Positions 1 through 9,327 of a DNA stretch of 64,000 nucleotides are shown here, piece after piece. Within the stretch, counting starts at the first letter, position 1; each line of letters starts with the position of its first letter. The stretch comes from Cohnella abietis. GTDB lineage: Bacteria > Bacillota > Bacilli > Paenibacillales > Paenibacillaceae. The DNA is taken from assembly GCF_004295585.1 (NCBI RefSeq), contig NZ_AP019400.1, positions 6,192,501 through 6,256,500 on the forward strand. The letters run 5' to 3'. The position numbers and the translations under genes are program-made. The notes under the pieces were generated by a model. It ran no database searches, was not told the origin of the DNA, and was given only the letters and a program-made list of their open reading frames with translations.

Positions 1-917
<917 letters not shown>

Positions 918-1103
918 GTGAGACCGAAGTCTCGTATTAAAGAGCCTTTGAGGCTCAATCTTTACAACTGGTTTGTCTTCCGATAACCGAAGTTATCTTC
1001 CGACGATTTGTTCGTTTTCTTACGCTCAATGTTCAGTTTTCAAAGAACAATTCGTGTTACTGTTTTGCTTGTTTGTGCTGCGCCCTCTTGAAGCGGCTTA
1101 AAT
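918..1103 (-). promoter_or_regulatory. rrn leader with boxA and three small hairpins
   Basis: Between the rRNA promoter and mature 16S the minus strand carries the boxA-like sequence TTGTTCTTTGAAAACTGAAC (1031-1050), the NusB/NusE antitermination signal typical of Firmicute rrn leaders. Three compact hairpins follow: GATAAC-TTCG-GTTATC (982-997), GAGCC-TCAAA-GGCTC (942-956) and GAGAC-TTCG-GTCTC (920-933). They are probably processing or antitermination structures. Motif identity is seen; function is family knowledge. Confidence 0.8.
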
Positions 1104-1133
1104 AATATATCACAGCCTACAACACGATTGCAA
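1104..1133 (-). promoter_or_regulatory. rRNA operon promoter
   Basis: On the minus strand a TTGCAA -35 (1128-1133) is followed after 18 bp by TATATT (1104-1109), placed upstream of the boxA leader as expected for an rrn P2-type promoter. A further upstream promoter is possible near 1141-1165 but was not convincing. Confidence 0.65.
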
Positions 1134-1483
1134 CCCTTTTTATTCTGGGAATATAATACAATGCTTTCTTTGCCCATAACCTCTATAAAATCCTTACTAG
1201 ATGCTACGTCTTACATAGTAATAATAACCCACTATTAGCCCGCGCGAATCATTCTTCCTTCATATAATGTTCTAATAATTCATCACCGACTTATGATCTA
1301 CTTTCGCTTTGACGTTCTCCTGTAATACTGTCTATAGAAACTTATCCCCGCGCCAGATCAAGAGTATCTCATAACATTAATCGTTATTGATTAGTTAATT
1401 AGATACTCTATAACGAAGATCATTCATATATAGAAAGTAAGATTCAGTGGGCCAAGCACTATCAAAAATACATACTGTACCTA
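1134..1483. other. AT-rich intergenic region, nothing firm seen
   Basis: This is the divergent gap between the rrn promoter and the DUF4395-like gene. It is AT-rich and has no supported gene, repeat or RNA. It may carry upstream rrn promoter elements. Confidence 0.5.
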
Positions 1484-1520
1484 TTGCCTTCCCTTTCCAT
1501 TTGAATTACATTTAATTCAA
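1484..1520 (+). promoter_or_regulatory. Promoter with dyad operator overlapping the -10
   Basis: TTGCCT (1484-1489), a 17-bp spacer and TACATT (1507-1512) form a plausible sigma-A promoter for the gene starting at 1551. A perfect 8-bp dyad, TTGAATTA-CATT-TAATTCAA (1501-1520), covers the -10. That is the usual position of a repressor operator, in the style of MarR-type regulators. The regulator is not identified. Confidence 0.5.
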
Positions 1521-1550
1521 GTAAGCTCATCGACATTGAGGTGATTATAT

Positions 1551-1967
1551 ATGCGCGAAGTTCCCATGCGTTACGTAAAAGCTAATCAGATAGGAATCGC
1601 TGTTTCAGTCGTTCTTTCCTTCCTCTTACATGAACCTTGGATACTCCTAGCTTTGTGGGTCATTCAAGTAGCCGGGTTAATAACTGAAGGACGCTTTAAC
1701 CTTTTCGTAATTGTTGCCAAGCAAGTACTTAAAGATAAAGGTGAAGAAACCCAAGCGATAGAGCTTCAGCGGTTTAACAATTTATTGGCCATCCTATTTC
1801 TAAGTCTAGCCCTAATTTCTTTCGCCTTCGGTTGGCAAATTGCCGGATACGCTTTCTCTGCTATGCTTTTACTTGCTTCAAGCGCAGCTTTACTCGGGTT
1901 CTGCATAGGCTGTACAGTCTACTTCTGGATCAAGCAAATACGCGCAGGACGTCTGAGAAGAAATTAG
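1551..1967 (+). CDS. DUF4395-like integral membrane protein
   Basis: 138-residue protein with four hydrophobic stretches (about residues 15-35, 38-52, 85-105 and 108-128), so an integral membrane protein. The N-terminal VKANQ motif followed by two closely spaced membrane segments resembles DUF4395 proteins, often found in thiol/redox contexts; the assignment is by resemblance only. The start at 1551 is set by GAGGTG at 1538-1543 with 7-nt spacing. The gene is preceded by a dyad-containing promoter and followed by an intrinsic terminator, so it is monocistronic. Biochemical role unknown. Confidence 0.75.
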   Translation: MREVPMRYVKANQIGIAVSVVLSFLLHEPWILLALWVIQVAGLITEGRFNLFVIVAKQVLKDKGEETQAIELQRFNNLLAILFLSLALISFAFGWQIAGYAFSAMLLLASSAALLGFCIGCTVYFWIKQIRAGRLRRN

Positions 1968-1985
1968 ACTATATAACCCAACCGC

Positions 1986-2018
1986 AAAAGGGACGTTTCC
2001 ATCGGAGGCGTCCTTTTT
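1986..2018 (+). terminator. Intrinsic terminator
   Basis: AAAAGGGACG (1986-1995) pairs with CGTCCTTTTT (2009-2018) and ends in a T-run, just after the DUF4395-like gene. Confidence 0.8.
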
Positions 2019-2203
2019 CATATTTATTCTTTTAAGTCTCACGTGAGTCCGGTCCTAAATAACCTCCTAAATAATCGCCTTTCATTAACCCAAAGGAGGA
2101 TAGCAAGAGCTGTTTAATGTTTGTGAGTGAGCAACCTAATGACTGATAAATACGTCTTTCTACATATAACGAAGAAATCCTATAGTTAAGGGAGAGAGGG
2201 TAA

Positions 2204-2623
2204 ATGAGATCTTTGCGCACATTAATACTTATAATGATAATCGCTCTACTAACTGTTGGTTGCTCCACATCAACAAAGAAAGCTGACCTCGATAATTTTC
2301 TTCTCCTTGAAGTTAGCAAACCAGACACCGACGGAAAAACATACATTGAGTATAAAACGATTAAAGATGCCGCCACCGTAACGGAGATTAAACAAATTTT
2401 CATTCAAGCCGATGAAAGCAATGCAATGGCTTCGATGTCCCGCAATGCCGATCGTAAAATCATCCTAAAGAATACTAATCCTGTAGCCTCATCAGAGCCC
2501 CAAACCTACGGGATTTGGTATTCCCCAGACTCTAAATATGTAGAAGTTGTAAGCGAGACGTTTGGTGGAGGATATATTAAGCTTAATCTTAAGGAAAGTA
2601 AGATTGTTCTCGAAGTGCTTTAG
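2204..2623 (+). CDS. Small secreted lipoprotein, function unknown
   Basis: 139-residue protein with a short basic N-terminus, a hydrophobic core and a lipobox ending LTVGC (Cys about residue 20), so it is predicted to be lipidated and anchored on the outer face of the membrane. The mature part has no recognised catalytic motif; it looks like a small alpha/beta domain of the kind seen in Paenibacillus hypothetical lipoproteins. RBS GGAGAGAGG lies 5-6 nt before the ATG. The gene is flanked by a hairpin terminator at 2712-2748 and faces ligA tail-to-tail. Confidence 0.7.
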   Translation: MRSLRTLILIMIIALLTVGCSTSTKKADLDNFLLLEVSKPDTDGKTYIEYKTIKDAATVTEIKQIFIQADESNAMASMSRNADRKIILKNTNPVASSEPQTYGIWYSPDSKYVEVVSETFGGGYIKLNLKESKIVLEVL

Positions 2624-2711
2624 CTTGCGATCGTCTTACGAATATAACTTCTTAATAAAGTGCTATTTGATGATCGGAAGTAGTTATAGGCTTGTGAATA
2701 ATAGATAGATT

Positions 2712-2748
2712 CAAGCAAGGACGATCCATAGCGGATCATCCTTGCTTG
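2712..2748 (+). terminator. Long hairpin, probable terminator
   Basis: TCAAGCAAGGACGATCC and GGATCATCCTTGCTTG form a 16-17 bp stem (one wobble pair) around a 5-nt loop, about 90 bp after the lipoprotein stop. The T-tract after it is poor, so termination efficiency is uncertain. Confidence 0.6.
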
Positions 2749-3000
2749 TGAAATTATATAATTATATATTTATGCTCGAATGAAAGGAATGTCGAATATT
2801 GCAGATTTACTAACTGGGAGTAAGAAGGATGGATTGTGTGCAGCACTTATAATCTTGAGATTATCTCACCGGCGTCTTTAGCGTGTGGGTGAGGGAGCAT
2901 AAGTGGACGTTCAAAAGCAGAGAAGTTTTGAGCAATAAGGCTGAAAAGAAAAACGCATTAAGACAGATGTAAAATTAACTGAGCTAGGGAGGTGTAAGGT
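2749..3000. other. Intergenic, no gene seen
   Basis: No supported reading frame or RNA. It leads directly into the tandem repeat array starting near 3001. Confidence 0.5.
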
Positions 3001-3416
3001 CTGAAGGAGTTGTATGAAGTTTTCGAACAACTGGACCAGGAAGAGACTCATTTGATGGGTGGTGTAAGAAATTTCCGAGCAACTGGGCTAGGAAGAGGCA
3101 CGTTTGATGGGTGGTGTACGATATTTTCGAGCATCTGGGTTAGGAAGAGGCACGTTTGATGAGTGGTGTACGATATTTTCGAGCAACTGGGCTAGGAAGA
3201 GGCATGTTTGATGGGTGGTGTACGATATTTTCGAGCAACTGGGCTAGGAAGAGGCATGTTTGATGGGTGGTGTACGATATTTTCGAGCAACTGAGCTAGG
3301 AAGAGGCACGTTTGATGGGGAGTGTACGATATTTTTGAACAACGAGGCTTCAGAGAGGCACGTTTGATGAGTGGTGTATGATATTTTCGAGCAACTGGGC
3401 TGAGAAGAGACACATT
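3001..3416. repeat. Tandem array: eight 52-bp units (array A)
   Basis: The anchor GAGCAACTGG (with variants) recurs at 3025, 3077, 3129, 3181, 3233, 3285, 3337 and 3389, always exactly 52 bp apart with no indels. Inner units (3-6) are nearly identical and the outer ones more diverged. Because 52 is not a multiple of 3, each unit changes reading frame, so the overlapping minus-strand open frame is not a repeat protein. There are no spacers, so it is not CRISPR. The array lies between the lipoprotein gene and ligA, which converge. A second array with the same period is at 39155-39601. Confidence 0.93.
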
Positions 3417-3420
3417 GCTC

Positions 3421-3466
3421 AAAAGGCGTTGATTCAGGTAGTTCAATACCTGCATCAACGCCTTTT
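3421..3466 (-). terminator. Terminator hairpin after ligA
   Basis: AAAAGGCGTTGA (3421-3432) pairs with TCAACGCCTTTT (3455-3466), with an inner CAGGTA/TACCTG stem. It sits 60 bp past the ligA stop and could act in both directions. Confidence 0.7.
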
Positions 3467-3525
3467 GAATTTTGGTGACAAACCCGATATCGTTAACATG
3501 CTAAAGCTTTCTTACTGGTTGCCTG

Positions 3526-5550
3526 TTATTGGCCTCCGAGAAGTCGTAGCAATTCTTCTTGATCCTCTAGTACAGGAACGCCTAGATCACGTGCCTTTGT
3601 TAGCTTACTTCCAGCACTTTCTCCTGCAATAACTAGATCTGTTTTCTTTGATACACTACCTGACACTTTAGCTCCAAGCGCTTCTAGCTTCTGGGCAGCT
3701 TCATCTCGTGTCATAACCGACAGTGTTCCAGTCAGTACGACCGTTTTACCAAACAGAGGATGATTCGCATCTGCTGAAGCAGCCGCTGGACGAGATGCCT
3801 CAGCTTTCATGCCAAGCTCGCGCATGCGGGCGATGCTTGCTAATGCAATTGGATCGCGGAAATAGTTGAAGATACTCTCCGCAACAATGCCACCGACGTC
3901 CGGTAATCCAACAAGCTCATCAACCTCTGAAGCCATTAACCTATCCAAATCGCCAAAATGCTCTGCTAGCATTTTAGTCGTAGCTTTTCCCGTATTGGGA
4001 ATACCCAAGGCATTTAGAAAAGAAGATAGCTCCCGCGATTTCGATTTCTCCAGCGCTGCCAGCAGGTTAGTCGCCTTCTTTTCTCCAAAGCGTTGGAGCT
4101 TAACCAAATCATCATAATTTAAGCTGTACAAATCAGCCGGCTCGCGAACATTTAGTTCCTCGTACAATTGCTCCGCAGTCTTCCCGCTGAATGTCTCAAT
4201 GTCCATGCAATCGCGAGATGCGAAATGAGTGATCCGTCCAATGATCTGTGGCTTGCATCCTAAACGATTGTTACAGAACAGATGCGCCCCCCTCATTTCC
4301 AAAGGAGATCCACAACCGGGACAAACGATTGGAATCTCGATTGTTTGGCCTTCTTCATCATCCGCTTTACCCAGAATCTCAGGAATAACGTCGTTGGAGC
4401 GCCGAATAAATACTCTTGTCCCCAATGCATGAGAAAGATTTTTGCGTTCAATATCACCGACATTGTTGAGTGTGCAATTCTGTACGGTAACACCAGCGAG
4501 CTCAACTGCTTCTACACGAGCAAGTGGAGTTACCTTACCCGTTCTCCCTAATTCCCAGGATACAGATTCTAGTACCGTCGTCGTTTCCTCTGCCTCAAAT
4601 TTAAAGGCGACAGCCCAACGAGGGAATTTGTCCGTATAACCCAAAGCATCCCTTGTTCTCATATCAGTCAGCTTAATAACCGCTCCATCAATTAAGTAAT
4701 CCAAGTGTCCACGTCGCTCGACAACTGCCTCTAGCTCAACAATTACTTCTTCCATTGTCGTAAAATAGGCATTATACGGATTAACGGGGAACTTATTTTC
4801 TCGCAAGAAGCTCATCATTTCACGATGGTTGGCAAAAGAAACATTTTCAGAAAACCCGACATTATAGAAGAAAGCATCCAATTTGCGAGACGCCGTAATT
4901 CGAGGATCTAGATTCCGCAAAGCACCTGCAGCTCCATTACGAGCGTTCTTAAGGGGTTCAGCAGCTGTTTTGTTATATTCCTCAAGCACAGACAAACGCA
5001 TAAAGCCTTCTCCCTGCACCTCAATCGTTCCTTCTCCAAAGCCGATTGTAAGTGGTACTGTGCGAATCGTGCGAGCTTGGGCAAGAATGCCTTCCCCTAT
5101 CTCACCATTACCTCTCGTTGCGGCTTGGGCTAACTCACCGTTCTCATAGGTTAGGTTTAAGGATAGCCCATCGAACTTTAATTCCACTACGTATTCGGGA
5201 GCAGGAAGTGGATCATCCGTGTTCTTGGAATTGTAGTCCGTAATTAGTCGATTGACTCTCGCAGCCCAAGCAACTAAATCCTCAGTATTCTGCGCCTTGT
5301 CCAAGCTCCAAAGTCGGGAAAGATGGCGATGCGGTTCGAATCCCTTAAGGATATCACCACCAACTCTTCGAGTCGGAGAGTCCGGCAAAATCGATCCACT
5401 GACTGCCTCTAGCTGCGAAAGCTCATCATAAAGGACATCATATTCTTTATCGCTGATCGTTGGATTGTCTTCTGTATAGTATCGATGGCTATGCGCGTTA
5501 AGCTCAGCGACGAGCTCCTGCATCCGCTCTAGAAATCCGGTTTGTGCCAT
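3526..5550 (-). CDS. ligA: NAD-dependent DNA ligase LigA (divergent type)
   Basis: 674 residues, the normal LigA length. It seals nicks in DNA using NAD. In order: N-terminal Ia/adenylation domain with the KxDG nucleotidyl lysine (KFDG, about residue 125), OB fold, a four-Cys zinc finger (CPGCGS...CNNRLGC, about 415-435), HhH repeats and a C-terminal BRCT domain (about 592-674). Several usually constant motifs differ: RGNG for RGDG, TLNN for TLHN, RRSNDVIP for RAGDVIP, and SLDKAQN for SLxNAFS. The ATG follows GTGAGG by 8-10 nt. In B. subtilis ligA follows pcrA directly; here a plus-strand gene lies between, and ligA has its own promoter. Confidence 0.95.
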   Translation of the reverse strand: MAQTGFLERMQELVAELNAHSHRYYTEDNPTISDKEYDVLYDELSQLEAVSGSILPDSPTRRVGGDILKGFEPHRHLSRLWSLDKAQNTEDLVAWAARVNRLITDYNSKNTDDPLPAPEYVVELKFDGLSLNLTYENGELAQAATRGNGEIGEGILAQARTIRTVPLTIGFGEGTIEVQGEGFMRLSVLEEYNKTAAEPLKNARNGAAGALRNLDPRITASRKLDAFFYNVGFSENVSFANHREMMSFLRENKFPVNPYNAYFTTMEEVIVELEAVVERRGHLDYLIDGAVIKLTDMRTRDALGYTDKFPRWAVAFKFEAEETTTVLESVSWELGRTGKVTPLARVEAVELAGVTVQNCTLNNVGDIERKNLSHALGTRVFIRRSNDVIPEILGKADDEEGQTIEIPIVCPGCGSPLEMRGAHLFCNNRLGCKPQIIGRITHFASRDCMDIETFSGKTAEQLYEELNVREPADLYSLNYDDLVKLQRFGEKKATNLLAALEKSKSRELSSFLNALGIPNTGKATTKMLAEHFGDLDRLMASEVDELVGLPDVGGIVAESIFNYFRDPIALASIARMRELGMKAEASRPAAASADANHPLFGKTVVLTGTLSVMTRDEAAQKLEALGAKVSGSVSKKTDLVIAGESAGSKLTKARDLGVPVLEDQEELLRLLGGQ

Positions 5551-5595
5551 TGATTCTTGACCTCACTTTTAATAAATAATCGGGGCTTTCCCCCT

Positions 5596-5624
5596 AGTCT
5601 ATTTCGCTCAAGAAGCATTGTCAA
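5596..5624 (-). promoter_or_regulatory. ligA promoter
   Basis: Minus strand TTGACA (5619-5624), 17-bp spacer, TAGACT (5596-5601), about 45 bp before the ligA ATG. Good sigma-A match. Confidence 0.7.
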
Positions 5625-5633
5625 ATTAGTCAA

Positions 5634-5726
5634 GCATAAACGGCTGAAGCCGTCCTTTCGCGGCGTTCAATGTTTATGTCGGAGACATATCAGAAAAGTA
5701 TCAAAAATTCTATACTTGCTGATATG
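5634..5726. repeat. Hairpin element of the GCATAAAC...GTTTATGTCGGAG type
   Basis: CATAAAC (5635-5641) pairs with GTTTATG (5672-5678) around an inner CGGC-TGAA-GCCG stem. It is followed by GTCGGAG and a second inverted repeat, CATATCAG (5686-5693) with CTGATATG (5719-5726). The same outer words, in the same order, occur at 49397-49508, so this is probably a dispersed non-coding repeat family. Confidence 0.6.
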
Positions 5727-5817
5727 TTGTAATAACCTTGATCTTCGCCCTTCGTGTTTCACCCTCCCGCCCCAAGGTTTAATGATTGTTAGTCACAATT
5801 TCTAGGAGGTGAGGGAG

Positions 5818-6189
5818 ATGGCAAAACAACGCTATTACGTCTCCGTCTCGGCAAGCATGGTAGGAACGGAGCCTTCGTTGACAGACCAGCTTACCGTTCT
5901 GGCAACGGAAGAGGAAAGGAACCATTTGCTCGCTTTATTAAATCAAGAACAGAAAAATATAGAAAAAACCTACTTAAGAGCGCAAATCCCTTATAAATCC
6001 GCTGACCATGACAAAGCTACTAATCGATATAACGACAATATGGTTGAAATCTACCGTTACCTTTATAAGATCGGTACTCTAGAAACCAAGCGTCATATCG
6101 CGTACATGGACATTTTACAGGAGCTACGAACGCCAGATTATCACCATCATGGCTACGATAATTTAGGCCACAACAATTCAAGGTCTTAA
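5818..6189 (+). CDS. Small hypothetical protein
   Basis: 123 residues starting MAKQRYYVSVS. The ATG at 5818 is preferred over a GTG at 5809 because the AGGAGG (5804-5809) overlaps that GTG and is 8 nt from the ATG. The first 35 residues look beta-stranded, followed by a long helical stretch (about 37-110) and a His-rich tail. I do not recognise the family. It lies head-on between pcrA and ligA, with strong terminators after it. Confidence 0.7.
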   Translation: MAKQRYYVSVSASMVGTEPSLTDQLTVLATEEERNHLLALLNQEQKNIEKTYLRAQIPYKSADHDKATNRYNDNMVEIYRYLYKIGTLETKRHIAYMDILQELRTPDYHHHGYDNLGHNNSRS

Positions 6190-6199
6190 GATTGGAAAA

Positions 6200-6250
6200 C
6201 GGGCTCATAAGAGCCCGCATTGGATCGCCGAGAAAGCTCGGCGGTTTTTT
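6200..6250 (+). terminator. Double hairpin terminator
   Basis: Two stems: CGGGCTC-ATAA-GAGCCCG (6200-6217) and CGCCGAG-AAAG-CTCGGCG (6226-6243) followed by six T. The second ends the gene at 5818; read in reverse, the pair can terminate pcrA, whose stop codon abuts it. Confidence 0.85.
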
Positions 6251-8600
6251 ATATTTTAGTAACTGGAGCGAACGCAGCTAATAGTCTCTTAACACCTGTA
6301 GGTGCTGGAAACGCAATTTGCAGCTCTGCATCATTACCTGTACCTTTTACAGCTACAACAGTACCAATACCCCACTTCGCATGCTGAACCTTATCTCCTG
6401 CAGCTATTGCCATTCCATCTCCAACAGGCTTAGCAGCTGAAGGTGTCTGCGGTCGGGTAACTGAAGCGTTTGTCGTTGGACTAACGGTAGGGCGAGCACC
6501 GAATCCTACACTTGGAGATGATGGGGAACGTGTGCCGTACCCACTGTTTCCTCCACCACTTACCCGAGAACCATATCCTCCATACGAGCCAGAGCGGCCT
6601 CCACCTGCAGATTCTACCGCTTCCTTCAATTCAAGTGGAATTTCTCCCAAAAACCGTGAAGGAGCATTTGTACTTGTTTTACCATAGAGCAACCGCATCC
6701 GGGCACAGGTTAAATATAGCTTCTTCTCTGCCCTTGTGATTCCAACGTATGCCAATCTTCGTTCTTCTTCCATTTCCGCGTTATCCATGAAGGAACGACT
6801 GCTTGGGAACAAGCCTTCTTCCATCCCTACAATGAACACGACTGGGAATTCCAAGCCTTTGGCGCTATGCATGGTCATCAGGATTACGGCATCACCGTCA
6901 CCTTCTTCATCATCCATCGAATCAATATCCGCAACAAGTGCCAGCTCTGTCAAAAATGAGATCAGTGACTTATCATCATTGCGCTTCTCGAATTCTTGCG
7001 TAACCGACAAGAACTCTTCTATATTTTCAAGACGTGACTTGGATTCAAGTGTATTCTCCCGCTGCAGCTCAAGCCGATATTCAGTGAGCTCGAGCAGCTT
7101 CTCCGTCAATTCCGTTACGGATAAATATTCGACCATCGCAGATAAATTATTAATAAGATCACGGAAGCCAGACAAAGCTACCTTTGCTCTAGATTGAATA
7201 TCCAGATGATACAGCCCGTCTCCGAGCAACCCATCCCCTTCATTAAGCAGCTGCAAAATAGAGATACCCTTACGAGTCGCCTCTTCCCGCACCTTCGTCA
7301 TCGTCGTATCGCCTAAGCCCCGCTTCGGCTCATTAACGACCCGATTCAAGCTATTATCATCATCCGGATTGGACACCAACCGTAAATAGGAAAGAATGTC
7401 CTTAATCTCTTTACGATCGTAGAACTTAATTCCGCCAACGATTTGGTAAGGAATTTCAGATTTAATAAGGATTTCCTCGACGACCCGTGACTGCGCATTC
7501 GTCCGGTACAGAATCGCATGATCACCGTAGCGACGGGCATTTTGACGGTTTTTGCGAATCTCACCTGCTATAAAATAACCTTCCTCGTGCTCGGAATCAC
7601 CCTGGTACACCGTGATTTTGTCGCCGCCATCTTGATCTGTCCATAGGTTTTTCGCTTTGCGACCCATATTGTTCTTAATGACTGCGTTCGCCGCATCTAG
7701 AATGTTCGAGGTAGAACGATAGTTCTGCTCCAGCAAAATACTTTGCGCTTCAGGATAATCCGCCTCAAAGTTAAGGATGTTCGTAATGTCCGCTCCACGC
7801 CAACGGTAAATCGACTGATCACTATCTCCAACAACGCAGATGTTATGATGCTTTTGTGCGAGCATTTTACACAGGGTGTATTGCGCTTTATTGGTATCCT
7901 GGTATTCATCGACATGAATGTATTTGAATTTATTCTGATAAGATTCTAGAACCTCAGGAACATCTTTAAAAAGCTGGATCGTTTGGAGCAAAAGATCATC
8001 GAAGTCGAGCGAGTTGTTAGCTTTGAGTCTCCGTTGATATTGCGTGTACACCTTAGCTACGATGGATTCAAAATAATCCCCTTGCTTCTGCTCGTATTGA
8101 GCCGGAGACATGAGCTCATTCTTCGCCGCACTAATGGAGCCTTGAACTGCCTTAGGCTCGATTTTCTTCGTATCGATGTTGTTATCCTTCATGACGTTAC
8201 GGATGACAGAAAGCTGATCCGTGGAATCGAGAATGCTGAAATTAGAACCGAATCCAATACGTTCGATATCTCTACGGAGAATACGCACGCACATGGAGTG
8301 GAAGGTGCTTACCCAAATATCTTTGCCGGACGGACCAATGAGCTTAGCTACCCTGTCCTGCATTTCACGAGCTGCTTTGTTTGTAAAAGTAATCGCCAAA
8401 ATACTCCATGGTGCAGCTAGACGTTTGGAAATGAGATAAGCTATACGATGAGTCAGCACTCGCGTCTTACCGCTTCCTGCGCCAGCCATAATAAGGAGGG
8501 GTCCGTTAGTCGCTATGGCCGCTTCCTTCTGCTTTGGATTCAGCTTATTAATTGAGGCATCGATATCAATGGAACTTGTATTATCCCGTTCAAAAAACAT
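6249..8600 (-). CDS. pcrA: ATP-dependent DNA helicase PcrA (UvrD family)
   Basis: 783 residues, somewhat longer than B. subtilis PcrA. This SF1A helicase acts in repair, rolling-circle replication and clearing stalled RNA polymerase. Walker A AGAGSGKT (about residues 38-45), helicase motif II VDEYQDT, motif III GDSDQSIYRWRGA, and late motifs LMTMHSAKGLEFPVVF and EERRLAYVGITRA are all intact. A Gly/Ser-rich linker (about 660-720) leads to a C-terminal Tudor-like domain (GDKVQHAKWGIGTVV) that binds RNA polymerase in relatives. RBS AGGAGC is 6 nt before the ATG. The start overlaps the pcrB end by 11 nt. Confidence 0.97.
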   Translation of the reverse strand: MFFERDNTSSIDIDASINKLNPKQKEAAIATNGPLLIMAGAGSGKTRVLTHRIAYLISKRLAAPWSILAITFTNKAAREMQDRVAKLIGPSGKDIWVSTFHSMCVRILRRDIERIGFGSNFSILDSTDQLSVIRNVMKDNNIDTKKIEPKAVQGSISAAKNELMSPAQYEQKQGDYFESIVAKVYTQYQRRLKANNSLDFDDLLLQTIQLFKDVPEVLESYQNKFKYIHVDEYQDTNKAQYTLCKMLAQKHHNICVVGDSDQSIYRWRGADITNILNFEADYPEAQSILLEQNYRSTSNILDAANAVIKNNMGRKAKNLWTDQDGGDKITVYQGDSEHEEGYFIAGEIRKNRQNARRYGDHAILYRTNAQSRVVEEILIKSEIPYQIVGGIKFYDRKEIKDILSYLRLVSNPDDDNSLNRVVNEPKRGLGDTTMTKVREEATRKGISILQLLNEGDGLLGDGLYHLDIQSRAKVALSGFRDLINNLSAMVEYLSVTELTEKLLELTEYRLELQRENTLESKSRLENIEEFLSVTQEFEKRNDDKSLISFLTELALVADIDSMDDEEGDGDAVILMTMHSAKGLEFPVVFIVGMEEGLFPSSRSFMDNAEMEEERRLAYVGITRAEKKLYLTCARMRLLYGKTSTNAPSRFLGEIPLELKEAVESAGGGRSGSYGGYGSRVSGGGNSGYGTRSPSSPSVGFGARPTVSPTTNASVTRPQTPSAAKPVGDGMAIAAGDKVQHAKWGIGTVVAVKGTGNDAELQIAFPAPTGVKRLLAAFAPVTKI

Positions 8601-9309
8601 GATCTTGCTCCTTTATCGCAAGGTTTACCGCGTTTACAGTTGCAAGTGCGGCATCCAGGTTTTCGTAAATGATGTTGCCAACGACAACTGTATCTGCCGA
8701 GGCAGCGGCTTGAGCCGCAAGCTCAGGACTGCTGATTCCTCCACCGTAGAAGAGATGCGCCTGTTTTAGTCCACTTTTTATACTCTTCAGTAAAGCCATA
8801 TCACCGAAAACTCCGCTATATTCCACATAGAGAACCGGCACATTCCAGAGCCTGTCCGCTACTTGGCTGTAGGCTATCGCCTCTTCGTTGCTAATGTTCG
8901 TCTCTGCTCGACTTACTTTGGCAACTGTTGATTCCGGATTGAGCACCAAATAGGCTTCACCTGTGATTAAATCCCATGGAAGTAAATGTCCAAAATCACG
9001 AAGCGCCTCGACGTGGTGGCCTATCAACCATTCGGTATGTTTCGTGTTGATAACGCTAGGAATGAAATAACCATCAAATCCAGGAACTCCACAAGCCGGG
9101 TCGGATAACTCAAACGCACATGGAACCTCGTACCGACGTATCCGCGCCATGAGATCGACTGTATTATCGAACGTTACTCCGCTAGATCCACCGACAAGAA
9201 TGGCATCTGTACCAGATGTACATATCGCATCCAATGTCGCATCATCTATTGGCCGCTCAGGGTCTAGCTTAAACACGTGTTTCCAATTGTCATAAAAGGA
9301 AGGGAGCAT
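8590..9309 (-). CDS. pcrB: Heptaprenylglyceryl phosphate synthase PcrB
   Basis: 239-residue TIM-barrel prenyltransferase that joins glycerol-1-phosphate to heptaprenyl diphosphate, giving an archaeal-type ether lipid in Gram-positives. Seen: the DAILVGGSSGV substrate loop, YVEYSG and FYGGGISSPE phosphate-binding segments, as in the PcrB/GGGPS family. Translationally coupled to pcrA by an 11-nt overlap, the same order as in B. subtilis. The SD GGAGG is only 4 nt from the ATG, rather close. Confidence 0.95.
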   Translation of the reverse strand: MLPSFYDNWKHVFKLDPERPIDDATLDAICTSGTDAILVGGSSGVTFDNTVDLMARIRRYEVPCAFELSDPACGVPGFDGYFIPSVINTKHTEWLIGHHVEALRDFGHLLPWDLITGEAYLVLNPESTVAKVSRAETNISNEEAIAYSQVADRLWNVPVLYVEYSGVFGDMALLKSIKSGLKQAHLFYGGGISSPELAAQAAASADTVVVGNIIYENLDAALATVNAVNLAIKEQDHVF

Positions 9310-9327
9310 ATAGCCTCCATAGCTGAT

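Noticed and set aside
2032..2403. Minus-strand 123-codon frame
   Set aside because: It overlaps the lipoprotein gene almost wholly in antisense, has no RBS, and the plus frame has a signal peptide and lipobox.
3001..3416. CRISPR array
   Set aside because: The units are directly contiguous with no unique spacers, the unit is too long, and no cas gene is near. The same applies to 39155-39601.
3192..3458. Minus-strand 88-codon frame with repeated peptide-like words
   Set aside because: It only reflects the 52-bp array; the unit length is not a multiple of 3, so the frame shifts each unit, and there is no RBS.
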